This document shows, in pieces, positions 46,901-57,029 of a stretch of 64,000 nucleotides of DNA. The notes beneath the pieces are model-generated. The model ran no database searches. It saw only the letters and a list, made by a program, of their open reading frames with translations, and had not been told where the DNA came from. The position numbers and the translations under genes were made by a program. Source of the stretch: a virus; IMG/VR virus record IMGVR_UViG_3300044611_001318, positions 1 through 64,000 of that record; one strand, 5' to 3'. Position 1 is the first letter of the stretch. Every line of letters starts with the position of its first letter.

Positions 46901-49499
46901 CATTATTGGAATATCTAATTTAATATCAAATATTGATGATTATCAAATTGTTGTTTTAATGAGAGGTGTTGATGTTCACTCACCTAGAGTAAAACAAAGA
47001 ATTTATACTGACCCATTTTTTAATGCCTTTGGTTATGGTTATGGGTATGTTAATAACAATGGGTCTTTACCTCCATTAAATCAAGTTTTAGACAATCCAA
47101 GTGGTTATATTGAAGGTTATTACAAGTTAAATATACCCTTACAACCAAATGCGTATAATAATAAAACTTGTACAAGACATAATCAACTGGGTACTAATAC
47201 TGACGCTGACCAATGGGGTAGTACTGTATTTTATGATAGTTACGCCTTTTTATATAATACTAATTTATTTTCAGCGTATATTACTAATATGTTAAATTAC
47301 TATTCGTCTTTTGATATAACCACGTTTGGTCAAAATGGTAGTAATAGTCAAATACCACCTCAGTTTTCCGATGGTAGTTACAATCCATTATACTTGAATT
47401 TTGATAATGGTTATACTAGAAATAGTACGTTAAATTTTATGGGAGGTTATTTTAGTGTACAACAACAAAATCCTGCGAGTGGGGCAGGAAACTGTAGTTT
47501 ACCAAAACCGGTAACTCCCGTTTATACTTTAAATTATTGGAACTTTCCTGAGTTATATAGTGGGAATGGTTTAATTCCCTATCAAACATTAGAAGGACAG
47601 TCTTTGTATTATTTAAATATTGGTTATTCTTATTACAATTCAGATTGTGAATTTTGTAATGGAGGTCTCGGTGAACCATGTAGTTTACTAGTTAATAGTT
47701 ACAGTAGTTTCCAAAGAGGCTTTATTTCACCTTCATACAATAGTACAAATTCATATGCTAATTCTAACGCCAATGGATATACAATCTATTCAAGTATTAA
47801 TATGAATAATAGTTCAAGAATTGTTGTAAGAACTGATAGGTTACCGACATCAACATCTGAGTCAATTAATGGTGGTAATAGTTACTTGATGCACCAAAAC
47901 CCAACATTTGCAATTTTCCAATACAACGACTCTGGTGAACAATCTGAACTAACTAATGTAACACAACAAGCATTTTCAATTAATGATAGTACAAATCAAT
48001 TTTTACCTTATGCTGAAGTCGCTGACTCTTTAGCTGATTGTGAAAAGGCGGTAATGTTAAAGTGTTATGAGTTAATTAATGGAGTGCCCACTATAAAACC
48101 TGATTGTGAGGAATTAATGAACCCAACATCGAGCAATAAAAAATTCTTTAATTATGGTACAGGATGTTATAATTTAGTTTCAAAATTAATTGCAACTATT
48201 CCTGATGACATAAGGTCGATTGTTGAATGGTCACAAAGAGTTAAAGTTAATAATGCGGTATGTTTCAATGTGTTTTCCCATTCATTTTCAAATCAATGGA
48301 TAAATGGTACTTTATACGCTTATCCATTCAACAATAAAAGAGTATTTACTGGTTCTGATAATAGACCGTACAGTATCTTTTGTAAGGATACAATATACTT
48401 CCATGAAACAAGTAATAATTTTTATTACAGAAGTTCTCCTTGGTCAGTGACTGAAGGATTTATTGGTAAAAATAATACAACTTTTGGTAACACTATTGAC
48501 TTTGGAAATTATAAATTTTTACAGTCACCTACAACAATTTTAGATTTAGGGCCTAAAGCTTATTTCATTCAGGAGTTAGTAAATAATGATGACTATGATG
48601 GTTATATTGTTTCTAAAATTAAATCTACAAGTTACAATAATGTTTCTGAAATTTTGAATTTGTTTATATTAAGTCGTTTAGTTAATCCAAATTTTTTACA
48701 ATTTTTAATACCATCGACACCGGGTGTGAATGAAGGTTCGGACGACCCAACCGTAAGAGGTTTCTTTAAAAATAGAAGATGGGAAAATAACAATACTAGT
48801 ACATTACCTGCATTAGTTGATGCTGATTATGCTCAGATGATATCAATTAACTCTGAGTTTGGTATAATACCATTTAGTGTTTCTAATTACGCTCAAACAG
48901 TAGATTCAGTATACCAACCTGTAATTTTAGGTGACGAAAATAATTTCCCATTTTTTGGATTGTTATTAACAGGTATTACCCAAGATAGAGATTATATATC
49001 ACCAAGACGAACTATATGGAATCCACAGGCAACTATTGATACCCCACAACAATATAATTTTACTGAAATTCCTGTTAAGTCACAAGAAGTACCATTTTAT
49101 TTATGGAAACTTATAAAAATGAATAATGAAGAGACTGGACAACCTATGGACTATGGGACAATTTTTGGTTCACAAAATAATAATTGGGTGACAAACTATC
49201 CTGATTCAACAGGGGAGTTTAATAATTCATTCTTCCAATACAAATATCAAAAATTAGATAGATTTAATAATGCTAGTCGATATTTTCAGGTGGATGGAAA
49301 CTTGGCGGCTAATTATAGAGGGACTTTAATAAACTTTGACTCAAATAATGTACCAACAGATACAATACCGACTCAAAACTTTAATCCTCAATTTTTAGTA
49401 GGTGCTCCAAACCACTTCTATTTTGGATTAAAAAGAGGTGGAAGTGCGTTAGATAGATTTTTAATAAAATACGTAAATACAGAAGAAGTAATTGAATGA
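43902..49499 (+). CDS. Giant baseplate/tail protein with a central hydrophobic hairpin
   Basis: 1865 residues. The first 190 include a regulatory-type beta sandwich ('GRVFCNNGFGLPNAKISIFI' to 'SGDFMILGVPPGQHTLFM'). Residues about 597-650 are very hydrophobic: 'IFRYIAMILMIIAHILGFLW' and 'PILATIVSLIQTLVYGICVS', followed by a basic 'RRRFGRPER'. They look like two membrane helices in an otherwise soluble, Asn/Tyr-rich protein. Short Cys clusters ('CERCNC', 'CEFCNGGLGEPC') might bind metal. It directly follows gp25 and gp6, so a wedge or peripheral baseplate role is likely. No T4 homologue is recognised. It overlaps the next gene by 8 bases. Confidence 0.65.
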   Translation: MSSSYRIRTELGIDKVIQVKLEQNFDTLELLSLSINPNDTYIRACADYGVVVGRVFCNNGFGLPNAKISIFIALDEADINDTVISTLYPYRTINDVNEDGYKYNLLPYTPSYTGHIPVGTFPDRNDALTNKSVIQVYDKYFKFVVTTNGSGDFMILGVPPGQHTLFMQVDLSDIGEFSFTPADLIRIGRATESQVNGAQFKFSENYSELPQIVTISKTVQVAPFYGEQETCDYYIARTDFDLTAEAQVTILPTAVFMGSLVSTVDETKLGYNNIYDKCKIPKTMGDLCDLTSGPGQILAIRQSYRTDSDGLPILETVELENGGKVIDENGAWLLEVPMNLDYVYTDEEGNQQITQNPEVGIPTKGKYRFKVKWEQGPEISEPTKRAYFLVPNIKEYGWTNSDDPYLDYQFNEQIGIPVSIFIPSNSPNENGEYVYLSDAGLNPNETNRVYRLTGTLNVENFQIYYSDGTQYLSQNIYPQDFTSLYFVYDRIDDGSDAIINFLKIDEDRFLLEQSYAFSLDWTDYANVSAAINCEDTFMELKYNKVYTVSQLMDRYVSERRPWNTTGIKNILDDKCTGEYNKFPTNDAFFRVNFTYIVYNIFFEIFRYIAMILMIIAHILGFLWLVVGPILATIVSLIQTLVYGICVSLNWIRRRFGRPERTCNTPIDVSAFFTGNPFKNLGLPLLLYTEDGCERCNCRLDDQRINFDSIGQPNLYTLLNSSILIDSTDFTLYRSDNVESEYISGLYAGDVNPSQYFEYNRFPWVIAEIEVEVEVNNNGDTDIRTLTNSHFSTSLPYSEYLNSWNNKGRYFDGTDIETDFGLPTDFYGSTRMIVSIEPDFNNPQTKYHMDNFTVLFIDPSASPLEAGKIVSFQDRDMSIDPNYFSEQRQVYATGTTINLSHINVQWTNPTTGPNQASQMMTTYNIPGFDSLPKTTGFPSDIEYFQVITGWTVGQYKEIIGNPFGGKFGLLYNYSMTHYEYSTGNNIAGYNGRIRRFENPQNIIGISNLISNIDDYQIVVLMRGVDVHSPRVKQRIYTDPFFNAFGYGYGYVNNNGSLPPLNQVLDNPSGYIEGYYKLNIPLQPNAYNNKTCTRHNQLGTNTDADQWGSTVFYDSYAFLYNTNLFSAYITNMLNYYSSFDITTFGQNGSNSQIPPQFSDGSYNPLYLNFDNGYTRNSTLNFMGGYFSVQQQNPASGAGNCSLPKPVTPVYTLNYWNFPELYSGNGLIPYQTLEGQSLYYLNIGYSYYNSDCEFCNGGLGEPCSLLVNSYSSFQRGFISPSYNSTNSYANSNANGYTIYSSINMNNSSRIVVRTDRLPTSTSESINGGNSYLMHQNPTFAIFQYNDSGEQSELTNVTQQAFSINDSTNQFLPYAEVADSLADCEKAVMLKCYELINGVPTIKPDCEELMNPTSSNKKFFNYGTGCYNLVSKLIATIPDDIRSIVEWSQRVKVNNAVCFNVFSHSFSNQWINGTLYAYPFNNKRVFTGSDNRPYSIFCKDTIYFHETSNNFYYRSSPWSVTEGFIGKNNTTFGNTIDFGNYKFLQSPTTILDLGPKAYFIQELVNNDDYDGYIVSKIKSTSYNNVSEILNLFILSRLVNPNFLQFLIPSTPGVNEGSDDPTVRGFFKNRRWENNNTSTLPALVDADYAQMISINSEFGIIPFSVSNYAQTVDSVYQPVILGDENNFPFFGLLLTGITQDRDYISPRRTIWNPQATIDTPQQYNFTEIPVKSQEVPFYLWKLIKMNNEETGQPMDYGTIFGSQNNNWVTNYPDSTGEFNNSFFQYKYQKLDRFNNASRYFQVDGNLAANYRGTLINFDSNNVPTDTIPTQNFNPQFLVGAPNHFYFGLKRGGSALDRFLIKYVNTEEVIE

Positions 49500-51294
49500 T
49501 AATTTTCAAATATTAAAAGGTACCGCTAGGTATGCGAGTGCTCCCGACATTGATAGTAAAATCAATGTTACTTTAGATAGTACTCTGAAGGAACTTACTG
49601 AGTATGACAGAAATTTAGGAATTGATTTAGCCTTCAGATTTGATACTGAAAGACAACAATCAACAATTTTTAATTTTACCTGTAAGTTTACTCTTCTTTT
49701 TGAAAACGCTTATTCAGGATTAACACAACCAATTACAAATCCGTATTCACCAATCAATAGAAATTTATATTATGTAAGTCCTGAAACGTATAGAATTTTA
49801 CAAAACAGTAATCCTGACCCTAGTTTTGAAATTGCTTGGGCTGGTTTACCACAATATCATGAGTTTGAGTTTATAAGAACGGATTATAATGTTCCTGGAT
49901 ATACAACCATTCAAAATAACCAAACTCCACATGTACCATTTAATACTTTAGAGGCAACGTTTTACAATTGGTTTTTTTATCTAACATATCCTTTTGAAAG
50001 TGATTATACAAAACAATTACAAATTTTATTAGATGATGGTAATACTTTTGATTGGATTATTGGGAATGGAATTCCATTTGTAGTAAGTAATGAATTTATA
50101 AATGGTAAACCTGTAATTCAATTTACGTGTCCATTTAATCATAATTTAAGTGAAGGTGATAGTGTTGAATTAACAATTTCTTGTAACACTAATAATACCT
50201 TTGATGTTTATACTTTAGGTGATTCATATGCGAATAATCAAGATAGAATATTCACAATATATAATTTAGGTTATGCTGATTGTGGTAATTTTTATGATGG
50301 GGCAATTGGATTAATGAAACGAATTACAACTAAAGGTAATCCTGAATCAAAATCAAAATATTATGTAAGAAGACACAAAGTTATTACAAGTTATAATGAT
50401 TCAGAATTAACAAAAACAGGTTTTGAAAATAATCCATTCGGTACAAACACAAAATATGAGTCAAAAGCTTTAACTCCAAATTTGAGTCCAAGAATTTCAA
50501 TAAAAGAAGGTTCACAAAGTTATAACTTATCATTTAAAAACGATGTTGATATAAATAACCTTTTAGATAATTTAAATAGACCTGTTACTGAATTTTATAC
50601 AACAGTAGTTAATAGAGGATATTTTGGATTTTTTAATAAACCAATTGTTAATGGGGTAGGGTTAAAACAGGGATGGGAGTTTAATCTTGGGCCAAATTTA
50701 AATACATGGTGGAACGATACAAACACGTTAGCGTTAACAAACGTTCAAACTAATTTCTATGATAAAACATCACCTGGTGGTACAATTTTAAGATTTTATT
50801 ATAATTTACCATATAATGTTGGAGATACTCTTGATGGGGATATTTGTGAATGGAATGATATGACACAAACTGAAACTGTTTTGTCTGAATATTACCAAAA
50901 AATAAATTTTAATCAAAAAATATTTAGAACATCACCTATTGGTGAGTCAAATCCAAATACTGAAGGTTATTATTATAAACCACACTATAAATTCCAAATA
51001 AGGGTTTTTTCAGATTATGTTGAACAAAGTGACGAAAGTAATCCTCAAAATTTTCCTTTAGTTAATTTACCTACTTACGCTTTCTTTTCAAGTTACAATA
51101 ATGATTTCAGATGGAGAGATATATATCCTTATGGTTTCATTGATGATATTGGACGAGGTGTTGATAGGCCTTTTTTAAATAACAAACATTACGTACATGA
51201 AAACTTCATTTTTAGATTAATACCTGAAGGAAGTAATGTAACTAATATAAACACTACACAAGTTAACGACCCAATTACAGATGGTTGTGAATAA
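49492..51294 (+). CDS. Baseplate/tail structural protein, unknown
   Basis: 600 residues. The best start is TTG at 49492, overlapping the previous stop by 8 bases; the ATG at 49496 is in another frame and ends at once. The N-terminus 'NDNFQILKGTARYASAPDID' is followed by long beta-rich, Asn/Tyr-rich sequence. The beginning resembles that of the next protein ('NNFKILK'), which suggests two related subunits. Structural role inferred from the operon. Confidence 0.55.
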   Translation: MNDNFQILKGTARYASAPDIDSKINVTLDSTLKELTEYDRNLGIDLAFRFDTERQQSTIFNFTCKFTLLFENAYSGLTQPITNPYSPINRNLYYVSPETYRILQNSNPDPSFEIAWAGLPQYHEFEFIRTDYNVPGYTTIQNNQTPHVPFNTLEATFYNWFFYLTYPFESDYTKQLQILLDDGNTFDWIIGNGIPFVVSNEFINGKPVIQFTCPFNHNLSEGDSVELTISCNTNNTFDVYTLGDSYANNQDRIFTIYNLGYADCGNFYDGAIGLMKRITTKGNPESKSKYYVRRHKVITSYNDSELTKTGFENNPFGTNTKYESKALTPNLSPRISIKEGSQSYNLSFKNDVDINNLLDNLNRPVTEFYTTVVNRGYFGFFNKPIVNGVGLKQGWEFNLGPNLNTWWNDTNTLALTNVQTNFYDKTSPGGTILRFYYNLPYNVGDTLDGDICEWNDMTQTETVLSEYYQKINFNQKIFRTSPIGESNPNTEGYYYKPHYKFQIRVFSDYVEQSDESNPQNFPLVNLPTYAFFSSYNNDFRWRDIYPYGFIDDIGRGVDRPFLNNKHYVHENFIFRLIPEGSNVTNINTTQVNDPITDGCE

Positions 51295-52036
51295 TTTTAA
51301 AATATTAAAAACAAATATTGATAAGGGGATTAACATCCCAATCAATATAAATTGGGACTTTTTGGATAGGGAAGACGCTCTTAATTTGTATGAGGAACAA
51401 ATTATTACTGAAATAATTGGTGAACCTGAAAATTATGAAACTGCAAGATTTTCATATCCATATCCTTTTAGGTATGTTTTTAATTTTAAAAACAGTGGTG
51501 ATACCGATTGGGTAAATAGTTATGTTGAATCGGGTAGATTTACACAACCTCAAGTTTTAAATAAGACAACTGCGTTTATGAAATCATTCTTCAAGATTGA
51601 TTTTTACGATAGTCAAAATACTTTAAGAAGACGAAATTTTCTAACTGTTATTTTAAATAAAAAAAATGATACAACAGATGTTGATTTGGGAAATAATCAA
51701 GGAACGGGTAAACTATCAATACCTCGATATAGTTTGAACCCATTAACTAATCCTGAAGGTTTTTATCTTTATTGGTTTGAAAATCCTGAAATATTAAATT
51801 TAACAAAATTGTATATGACTGTTAAATTTTTTGATGGTTCTGATGGGACATTTACAACGTTTACCACAAAAAAACAAACCGATTCATCGACACCTTATCG
51901 ATTGACTACTGATTATTTTATGAGAGAAGTTAATTTTAATTTTACTCAACAGACATATACAATAAATAATCTTAATTCACAAATTCCACTTTCAACAAAT
52001 AATTGGTACGAGTATAAAAATCCACCTACAGTATAA
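51287..52036 (+). CDS. Baseplate/tail structural protein, unknown
   Basis: 249 residues from GTG at 51287; ATG at 51281 would add two residues. GTG is chosen because it gives an 8-base overlap and an 'NNFKILK' beginning, both matching the previous gene. The protein is beta-rich with aromatic strands ('FSYPYPFRYVFNFKNSGDTD'). Two bases separate its stop from the next ATG. Function unknown. Confidence 0.55.
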   Translation: MNNFKILKTNIDKGINIPININWDFLDREDALNLYEEQIITEIIGEPENYETARFSYPYPFRYVFNFKNSGDTDWVNSYVESGRFTQPQVLNKTTAFMKSFFKIDFYDSQNTLRRRNFLTVILNKKNDTTDVDLGNNQGTGKLSIPRYSLNPLTNPEGFYLYWFENPEILNLTKLYMTVKFFDGSDGTFTTFTTKKQTDSSTPYRLTTDYFMREVNFNFTQQTYTINNLNSQIPLSTNNWYEYKNPPTV

Positions 52037-52038
52037 AA

Positions 52039-53124
52039 ATGGAAATAATTAAAATTAAAATATCTCCTGAATTTTTAGAATCAGATATTGTACAAGTAAC
52101 ATCTAGCGGGTATACTTTTGGGGTATATACTGGATTGACAAGTATATTACAAGGTAATACTGGTGGAACGTCATTACTTACAGGACTTACATTTCCTATT
52201 TTATTAAAACAAAAGTATCAAGATATTGGTTATTATGATGGATTTGATGGGAATATTACACAACAAGTTATTTCTGCTAACTTTTCATTTACCTCGTCAA
52301 CAGAAAGTCCGTATACCGTTAGTTTATTTAATAATTCAAGTGAGGGTGCAGTTTATTTAATTGATTCGACATATACGATTGATTGGGGTGATGGAAGTTC
52401 ACAAGTTATAAACTCTTTTTATCCTGACTTTATAAATCACACTTATGGAAATCCTTTACCTAACCCAACAAGTTATACCATTACATTAAGACAAGAAAAC
52501 ATGTGGGGTACTGTTACAACAACTAAAACAGTTAATGTACCTTACTCACCTGTGGATAATTCAAACCCATACGGAACTGTGACTTTTGCAAATACAAGTG
52601 GAAGTTGGAGTGCTAGTCCTCAGACATATAATTTTATTTATACTGCAGATTCATATAATGAAATTGCGTATCAAATAGGTTCTTATTATGGACAGGTACC
52701 TTATTTTATTACAGGGGTAACAACGTCAAGATTAGAGGATTTATCATTGTATGGGCCAACACAATACCAAGTGGGTCAGACGGTTAATTTACCTGGAGGT
52801 GGGTATGGTGTTGTTAATTATTTAACATCACAACAAACAGGATATACTATAAACAATACAGACTATATTGACTTTTCGGGTGGGACATCAATTTTTGTCG
52901 TGGCTTCTTCAGGATTAACTTCAGATATGTTAGTTCAAAGTGCTATTACAAAGAATGAAGTTCTTATGAATGTAATAGACCAACCTCAATTATTTTCAAG
53001 TGTTTTTGTTGAACGAGGTAAGAATTCCGCATTGGAAAACTTCAGAAGAATTGGTGAAGTTTCAACAATGTCAGATTTGGTAAATTACGGATATAATTTT
53101 TTCAACATACAAAACAGTCAATAA
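52039..53124 (+). CDS. Tail structural protein with PKD-like domain
   Basis: 361 residues. Residues about 105-175 match a PKD (immunoglobulin-like) domain: 'YTIDWGDGSSQVI', 'FINHTYGNP', then 'TSYTITLRQENMWGTVTTTK' and 'TVNV'. PKD domains often act in surface adhesion or as spacers. The C-terminus ('GEVSTMSDLVNYGYNFFNI') is helical and may anchor it to the baseplate. Probably a short tail fibre or peripheral baseplate part. Confidence 0.6.
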   Translation: MEIIKIKISPEFLESDIVQVTSSGYTFGVYTGLTSILQGNTGGTSLLTGLTFPILLKQKYQDIGYYDGFDGNITQQVISANFSFTSSTESPYTVSLFNNSSEGAVYLIDSTYTIDWGDGSSQVINSFYPDFINHTYGNPLPNPTSYTITLRQENMWGTVTTTKTVNVPYSPVDNSNPYGTVTFANTSGSWSASPQTYNFIYTADSYNEIAYQIGSYYGQVPYFITGVTTSRLEDLSLYGPTQYQVGQTVNLPGGGYGVVNYLTSQQTGYTINNTDYIDFSGGTSIFVVASSGLTSDMLVQSAITKNEVLMNVIDQPQLFSSVFVERGKNSALENFRRIGEVSTMSDLVNYGYNFFNIQNSQ

Positions 53125-53137
53125 AACTAAAAATTAA

Positions 53138-53145
53138 TATTTATA
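53138..53145 (+). promoter_or_regulatory. TATTTATA late-promoter-like motif
   Basis: It ends 15 bases before the ATG at 53161 and may start a distal wedge/fibre transcript. Confidence 0.4.
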
Positions 53146-53160
53146 CTAATAAGGTAAAAA

Positions 53161-54066
53161 ATGGCAACAGGTAATTATGGAACAGTAAGATTGGCGGATG
53201 TGAGTCCAGCTGATGTGGAAATAATAATGAATTATACACCATCAAGAGATTTCACTAATAATTTCATCTTGAAAAAATTAGATGCTCTTGAGTTGTTACA
53301 ACCTTATTTTAGTAATCCTGCTATTGGTGGGCAAACAAATGAAATTTTAGGTGGGATGTATAATTTAAAATTACCATCTTCAGAATTTAATAATCTTGGA
53401 ATTTATAACCTATTAATTAGGCCAATTCAAATTAGAACTGAAATTCTTGATTGTGGTGTATTACAAGCACTACCAAATGTTAAGGGTATCATTATTGATT
53501 TGACAAATGTACCCCAAGAATTTTTAAACAGATTTGTTCCACAAGGACTAGTGGGTTATCGAATAGAATATTTGAATAGTGATGGTACAAAAAATACTAA
53601 TTTTTTTAGAATAATTACTTCTTCATTTTATTGTGAGGCGGTAGTTGCAAATACTAATAATACATCCGATAAAGCACAAAGATGGGTTTATAGTGATGGT
53701 GAAACTAATCTTTTATTTTGTACGGTTTCACCAAGTTCATCACCCTCAAACAAACCAAATGCAACACCTTATATTGGTGCTGCGGGACAAAATATTATTT
53801 TAACAAATACCTTTTTTGACCCAATAATGATTGAAGTTGAAATTGTTGAAAATGATATATCAACGTTAGCAATCGCACTTTACGGGAATCAAACTAAATC
53901 TATTGAAGATGGTATATATACCATTTATGATACTAATAACAACATTTACAAACAATACAACTTATATGAAATTAGAAGTCAATTTAATGAGTTGTTATAT
54001 GAGGTTAGACAAAATAGAGGAAGTAATCTTGATACAACTAAAATCTTTGATAATATCATAGCTTAA
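53161..54066 (+). CDS. Baseplate/tail structural protein, unknown
   Basis: 301 residues with mixed alpha/beta content. 'YTPSRDFTNNFILKKLDALE' opens the protein, 'FFDPIMIEVEIVEND' lies near 220, and a helical end 'YEIRSQFNELLYEVRQNRGS' closes it. Its TAA overlaps the ATG of the next gene by one base, so the two products are probably made in similar amounts and may form one complex. No family recognised. Confidence 0.55.
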   Translation: MATGNYGTVRLADVSPADVEIIMNYTPSRDFTNNFILKKLDALELLQPYFSNPAIGGQTNEILGGMYNLKLPSSEFNNLGIYNLLIRPIQIRTEILDCGVLQALPNVKGIIIDLTNVPQEFLNRFVPQGLVGYRIEYLNSDGTKNTNFFRIITSSFYCEAVVANTNNTSDKAQRWVYSDGETNLLFCTVSPSSSPSNKPNATPYIGAAGQNIILTNTFFDPIMIEVEIVENDISTLAIALYGNQTKSIEDGIYTIYDTNNNIYKQYNLYEIRSQFNELLYEVRQNRGSNLDTTKIFDNIIA

Positions 54067-57029
54067 TGGCAACTTATAAATGTCCACCACAAAATAGAAA
54101 TTTTTCCGATAATTTTGTTGGTTTACAACTGACTGATGGTGGAGGACTTACGCTTGGTGGTTTTGAATTCTCAACTAGTATTACCGAAAAGGTTAATAGA
54201 AATTTTGAAACTGGTACATTTTCATCATTATTTAATAATGATGATTTAAATTTAACACCCGAATTAGCTGCGTCTGTTTATAACAATAATTTCAGATTGT
54301 ACCCAAATTTTGATGAAACTGATGTTACAAATTTTGTATCCTATGGTTCATTAAGTAAACGATTAGAAGTTGCAATTAATAATGTCTTAAATTATTTTCC
54401 AGCGGCGTTAGAAATAAGAAATTTTACATCAGGGTCAACAACTGCAAATACTGCGGTTAATATTAGTTATAATGGTAATTTAGATGAAACAGTATTAACA
54501 ATTCCTTGGCAAACAATAAGTAATCCTTTCAATATTGATTATAGAATTAATGCAACTGTTTATATCAGTAGTTTAGGATTTCCTGTTTCAAAATACAGAA
54601 ACTTAACAAATCAATTTAGAAGTTATTCATTATTTCTTAGCGGACAAAGTTATGAACTAAATTATATTAATACAACCTCTGATTTTTCAACCGATTTAAC
54701 AATATATGTTAAAGGTAATCCATTTAGTGGGTTAACAACATATTCTCAAAATTTTGTTGTTAGACCAAATGATACAATAGTTAATGAAGTTTTCAATCTT
54801 GAGTTAGGAGAAATTGAAGAAGCGTTATTAAATAGATACTCTAACCCAATATATACGTACCAATATCAAACACCATCTGAATCGGATGATGGTTACATTT
54901 CAAATGTTGTACGTTCAATTACTTGGCCATTAGGTGGTGTATGGAATATAGATATTAGTTCTTTTGGATATGAAAATTATATATCTGAATTACAGATATT
55001 AGGTACAAGTTATGATGAAAATAAAACAAATTTAGTATCTAGATTTTATACGACAAATGCGTTAAAGGAATTTGATACTGTAGATGAAAAGGTTGATAAG
55101 ACTTTAAAAATTTATGGTAGAAGTTTTGATGAAACAAAAAAATATATTGATGGAATACAGTATGTTAATTCTGTAAATTACAATATTGGAAATGATATAC
55201 CTTCAGGTTTAGTTACTAATTTGGCTCAAACACTTGGTTGGTCAATCAGGATGTCCCCAATTGCAAATGCTGACTTTTTAGAGTCGGTTTATGGTACTAC
55301 GGATAATGCGTTTCCTGCTTATTCGACAAGTCAAACAAAACAAGATTTAAATAATCAATATTTTAGAAATTTAATTCTTAATTCATCTTATTTGTACAGG
55401 TCAAAAGGAACAAGAAAGTCGATTGAATTTTTATTGGGTTTTATTGGGGCACCTGAAGCTCTTGTTGAGTTTAATGAGAATGTTTATTTGGCGGACACAA
55501 ATATTAATATAGAAAAATTTAATTTATTATATTCACAAATTTCAGGTGGAACATATACCCCACAGTTTACGGTTTTAAATAGTGGTAATACCTATAATTT
55601 TCAGGGTGTAACATATACTGCATTTACACAATCAGGTGTTACAATTCCGACAAATACAACATTAACCGATTATCCTGTTGACAGTGAGGGTTATCCTGTA
55701 AATCCTGTGTTTACTCAAGGGACAACAAGTAGACCAAGTTTTTATTTTCAAAAAGGAGGTGGATGGATTGAGTCTACAGTACAACATAGAACACCTGAAG
55801 AAGTTAATTATAGTACTAGTATCTACACTGGACAAAATGTTAATATCCAAACTAATTTAGAACCATTCACATATGGTCAAAAATTCTTAGATAGATTTAG
55901 AAATTTCCCATTCATGGATATGGGTTTTAATCTTAAAAAAGTTCAGGATAATAAAAAGAGTTGGACTAATGAAGATATCGGGTTGAGAAAAAACATTGAT
56001 AATTTATTTAATGCTTATTACCCAATCTCAACAGATAGATTATTACTTAATGTTAAGAATGTTGAAATATTCTTAAATCCTGCTCAAGCTCTTGCATATG
56101 ATGTTTGGTATGTTTCGGCAACCAAAAATTACCCAATACCTTACACAGGATTATCTTCACCGTATCCACAGATAGGTGGTATTGATTGGACTTTTATTAA
56201 TCCACAACCACAAAATAAAACTTTTTATGAGTTTTATAAAACTTTTTGGTTGAACATGATAAATGTTAGAAATCGACAATTTTCATCCGATGGAAAAACA
56301 AGTGGTTACCCAACATTACAGTCACTATTTTGGAAATACCTTACGATGTACCAAGATACAGGATTAACTAATTACAATTTTGGTTATCAAAATATGATTG
56401 AGTATATTAATGGACTAGGTGATTTTTGGATTAAATTAATTGAACAATTTGTTCCGGCAACAACTATTTGGAATACAGGAACAAAATTTGAAAATTCAAT
56501 ATTCCATAGACAAAAGTTTATTTATAGAAGACAAAGAGGTTGTCAGTTGGTACTACAAGAAGTTGTTGGGCCGGTTACAACTGGTACTCTCCAAACTAAT
56601 GGTTGTGACTCATTTACTTTTGATATTGATGTACCATCAATTCAAAATATTGGAGATGGTTTACATGATGATGCACAAGTATTGGCGACTGAACAAGGGT
56701 TTACTGATGGTTATACAATTGTCAATGCAAGTTATGGATTTGGTTTTACATTAACACACATTAATACTGGTGAAGAATTTATATTTGAGTATAATAATGG
56801 GCCAACCTATTATTACCCAAATTTATACCCAACTCAAACACAATGGATAAATACTATAAATCAAGGATTAGTTTACTTTTCAAATAGTGGAATTAATAAT
56901 CAAGCAGGTGTACAAATAGTTTATAACAGTAATACAAATCAATTACAATTAATATCGACAATATGTGGATTTGATGATGTTGTTATAAGTGATATAGTCG
57001 TAATAAATGATATACAGATACAAGGATAA
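54066..57029 (+). CDS. Baseplate wedge protein, gp7/gpI-like
   Basis: 987 residues (T4 gp7 is 1032). The clue is at about 440-475: 'RNLILNSSYLYRSKGTRKSI' then 'EFLLGFIGAPEALVEFNE', which parallels the 'YSTKGIEASYKFLFK' segment of T4 gp7 and similar segments in gpI-type wedge proteins. Further on, 'YEFYKTFWLNMINVRNRQ' and 'LGDFWIKLIEQFVPATTIWN' fit the C-terminal part of that family. The last 150 residues are an added beta domain. It overlaps its neighbours on both sides by one base. Confidence 0.65.
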   Translation: MATYKCPPQNRNFSDNFVGLQLTDGGGLTLGGFEFSTSITEKVNRNFETGTFSSLFNNDDLNLTPELAASVYNNNFRLYPNFDETDVTNFVSYGSLSKRLEVAINNVLNYFPAALEIRNFTSGSTTANTAVNISYNGNLDETVLTIPWQTISNPFNIDYRINATVYISSLGFPVSKYRNLTNQFRSYSLFLSGQSYELNYINTTSDFSTDLTIYVKGNPFSGLTTYSQNFVVRPNDTIVNEVFNLELGEIEEALLNRYSNPIYTYQYQTPSESDDGYISNVVRSITWPLGGVWNIDISSFGYENYISELQILGTSYDENKTNLVSRFYTTNALKEFDTVDEKVDKTLKIYGRSFDETKKYIDGIQYVNSVNYNIGNDIPSGLVTNLAQTLGWSIRMSPIANADFLESVYGTTDNAFPAYSTSQTKQDLNNQYFRNLILNSSYLYRSKGTRKSIEFLLGFIGAPEALVEFNENVYLADTNINIEKFNLLYSQISGGTYTPQFTVLNSGNTYNFQGVTYTAFTQSGVTIPTNTTLTDYPVDSEGYPVNPVFTQGTTSRPSFYFQKGGGWIESTVQHRTPEEVNYSTSIYTGQNVNIQTNLEPFTYGQKFLDRFRNFPFMDMGFNLKKVQDNKKSWTNEDIGLRKNIDNLFNAYYPISTDRLLLNVKNVEIFLNPAQALAYDVWYVSATKNYPIPYTGLSSPYPQIGGIDWTFINPQPQNKTFYEFYKTFWLNMINVRNRQFSSDGKTSGYPTLQSLFWKYLTMYQDTGLTNYNFGYQNMIEYINGLGDFWIKLIEQFVPATTIWNTGTKFENSIFHRQKFIYRRQRGCQLVLQEVVGPVTTGTLQTNGCDSFTFDIDVPSIQNIGDGLHDDAQVLATEQGFTDGYTIVNASYGFGFTLTHINTGEEFIFEYNNGPTYYYPNLYPTQTQWINTINQGLVYFSNSGINNQAGVQIVYNSNTNQLQLISTICGFDDVVISDIVVINDIQIQG

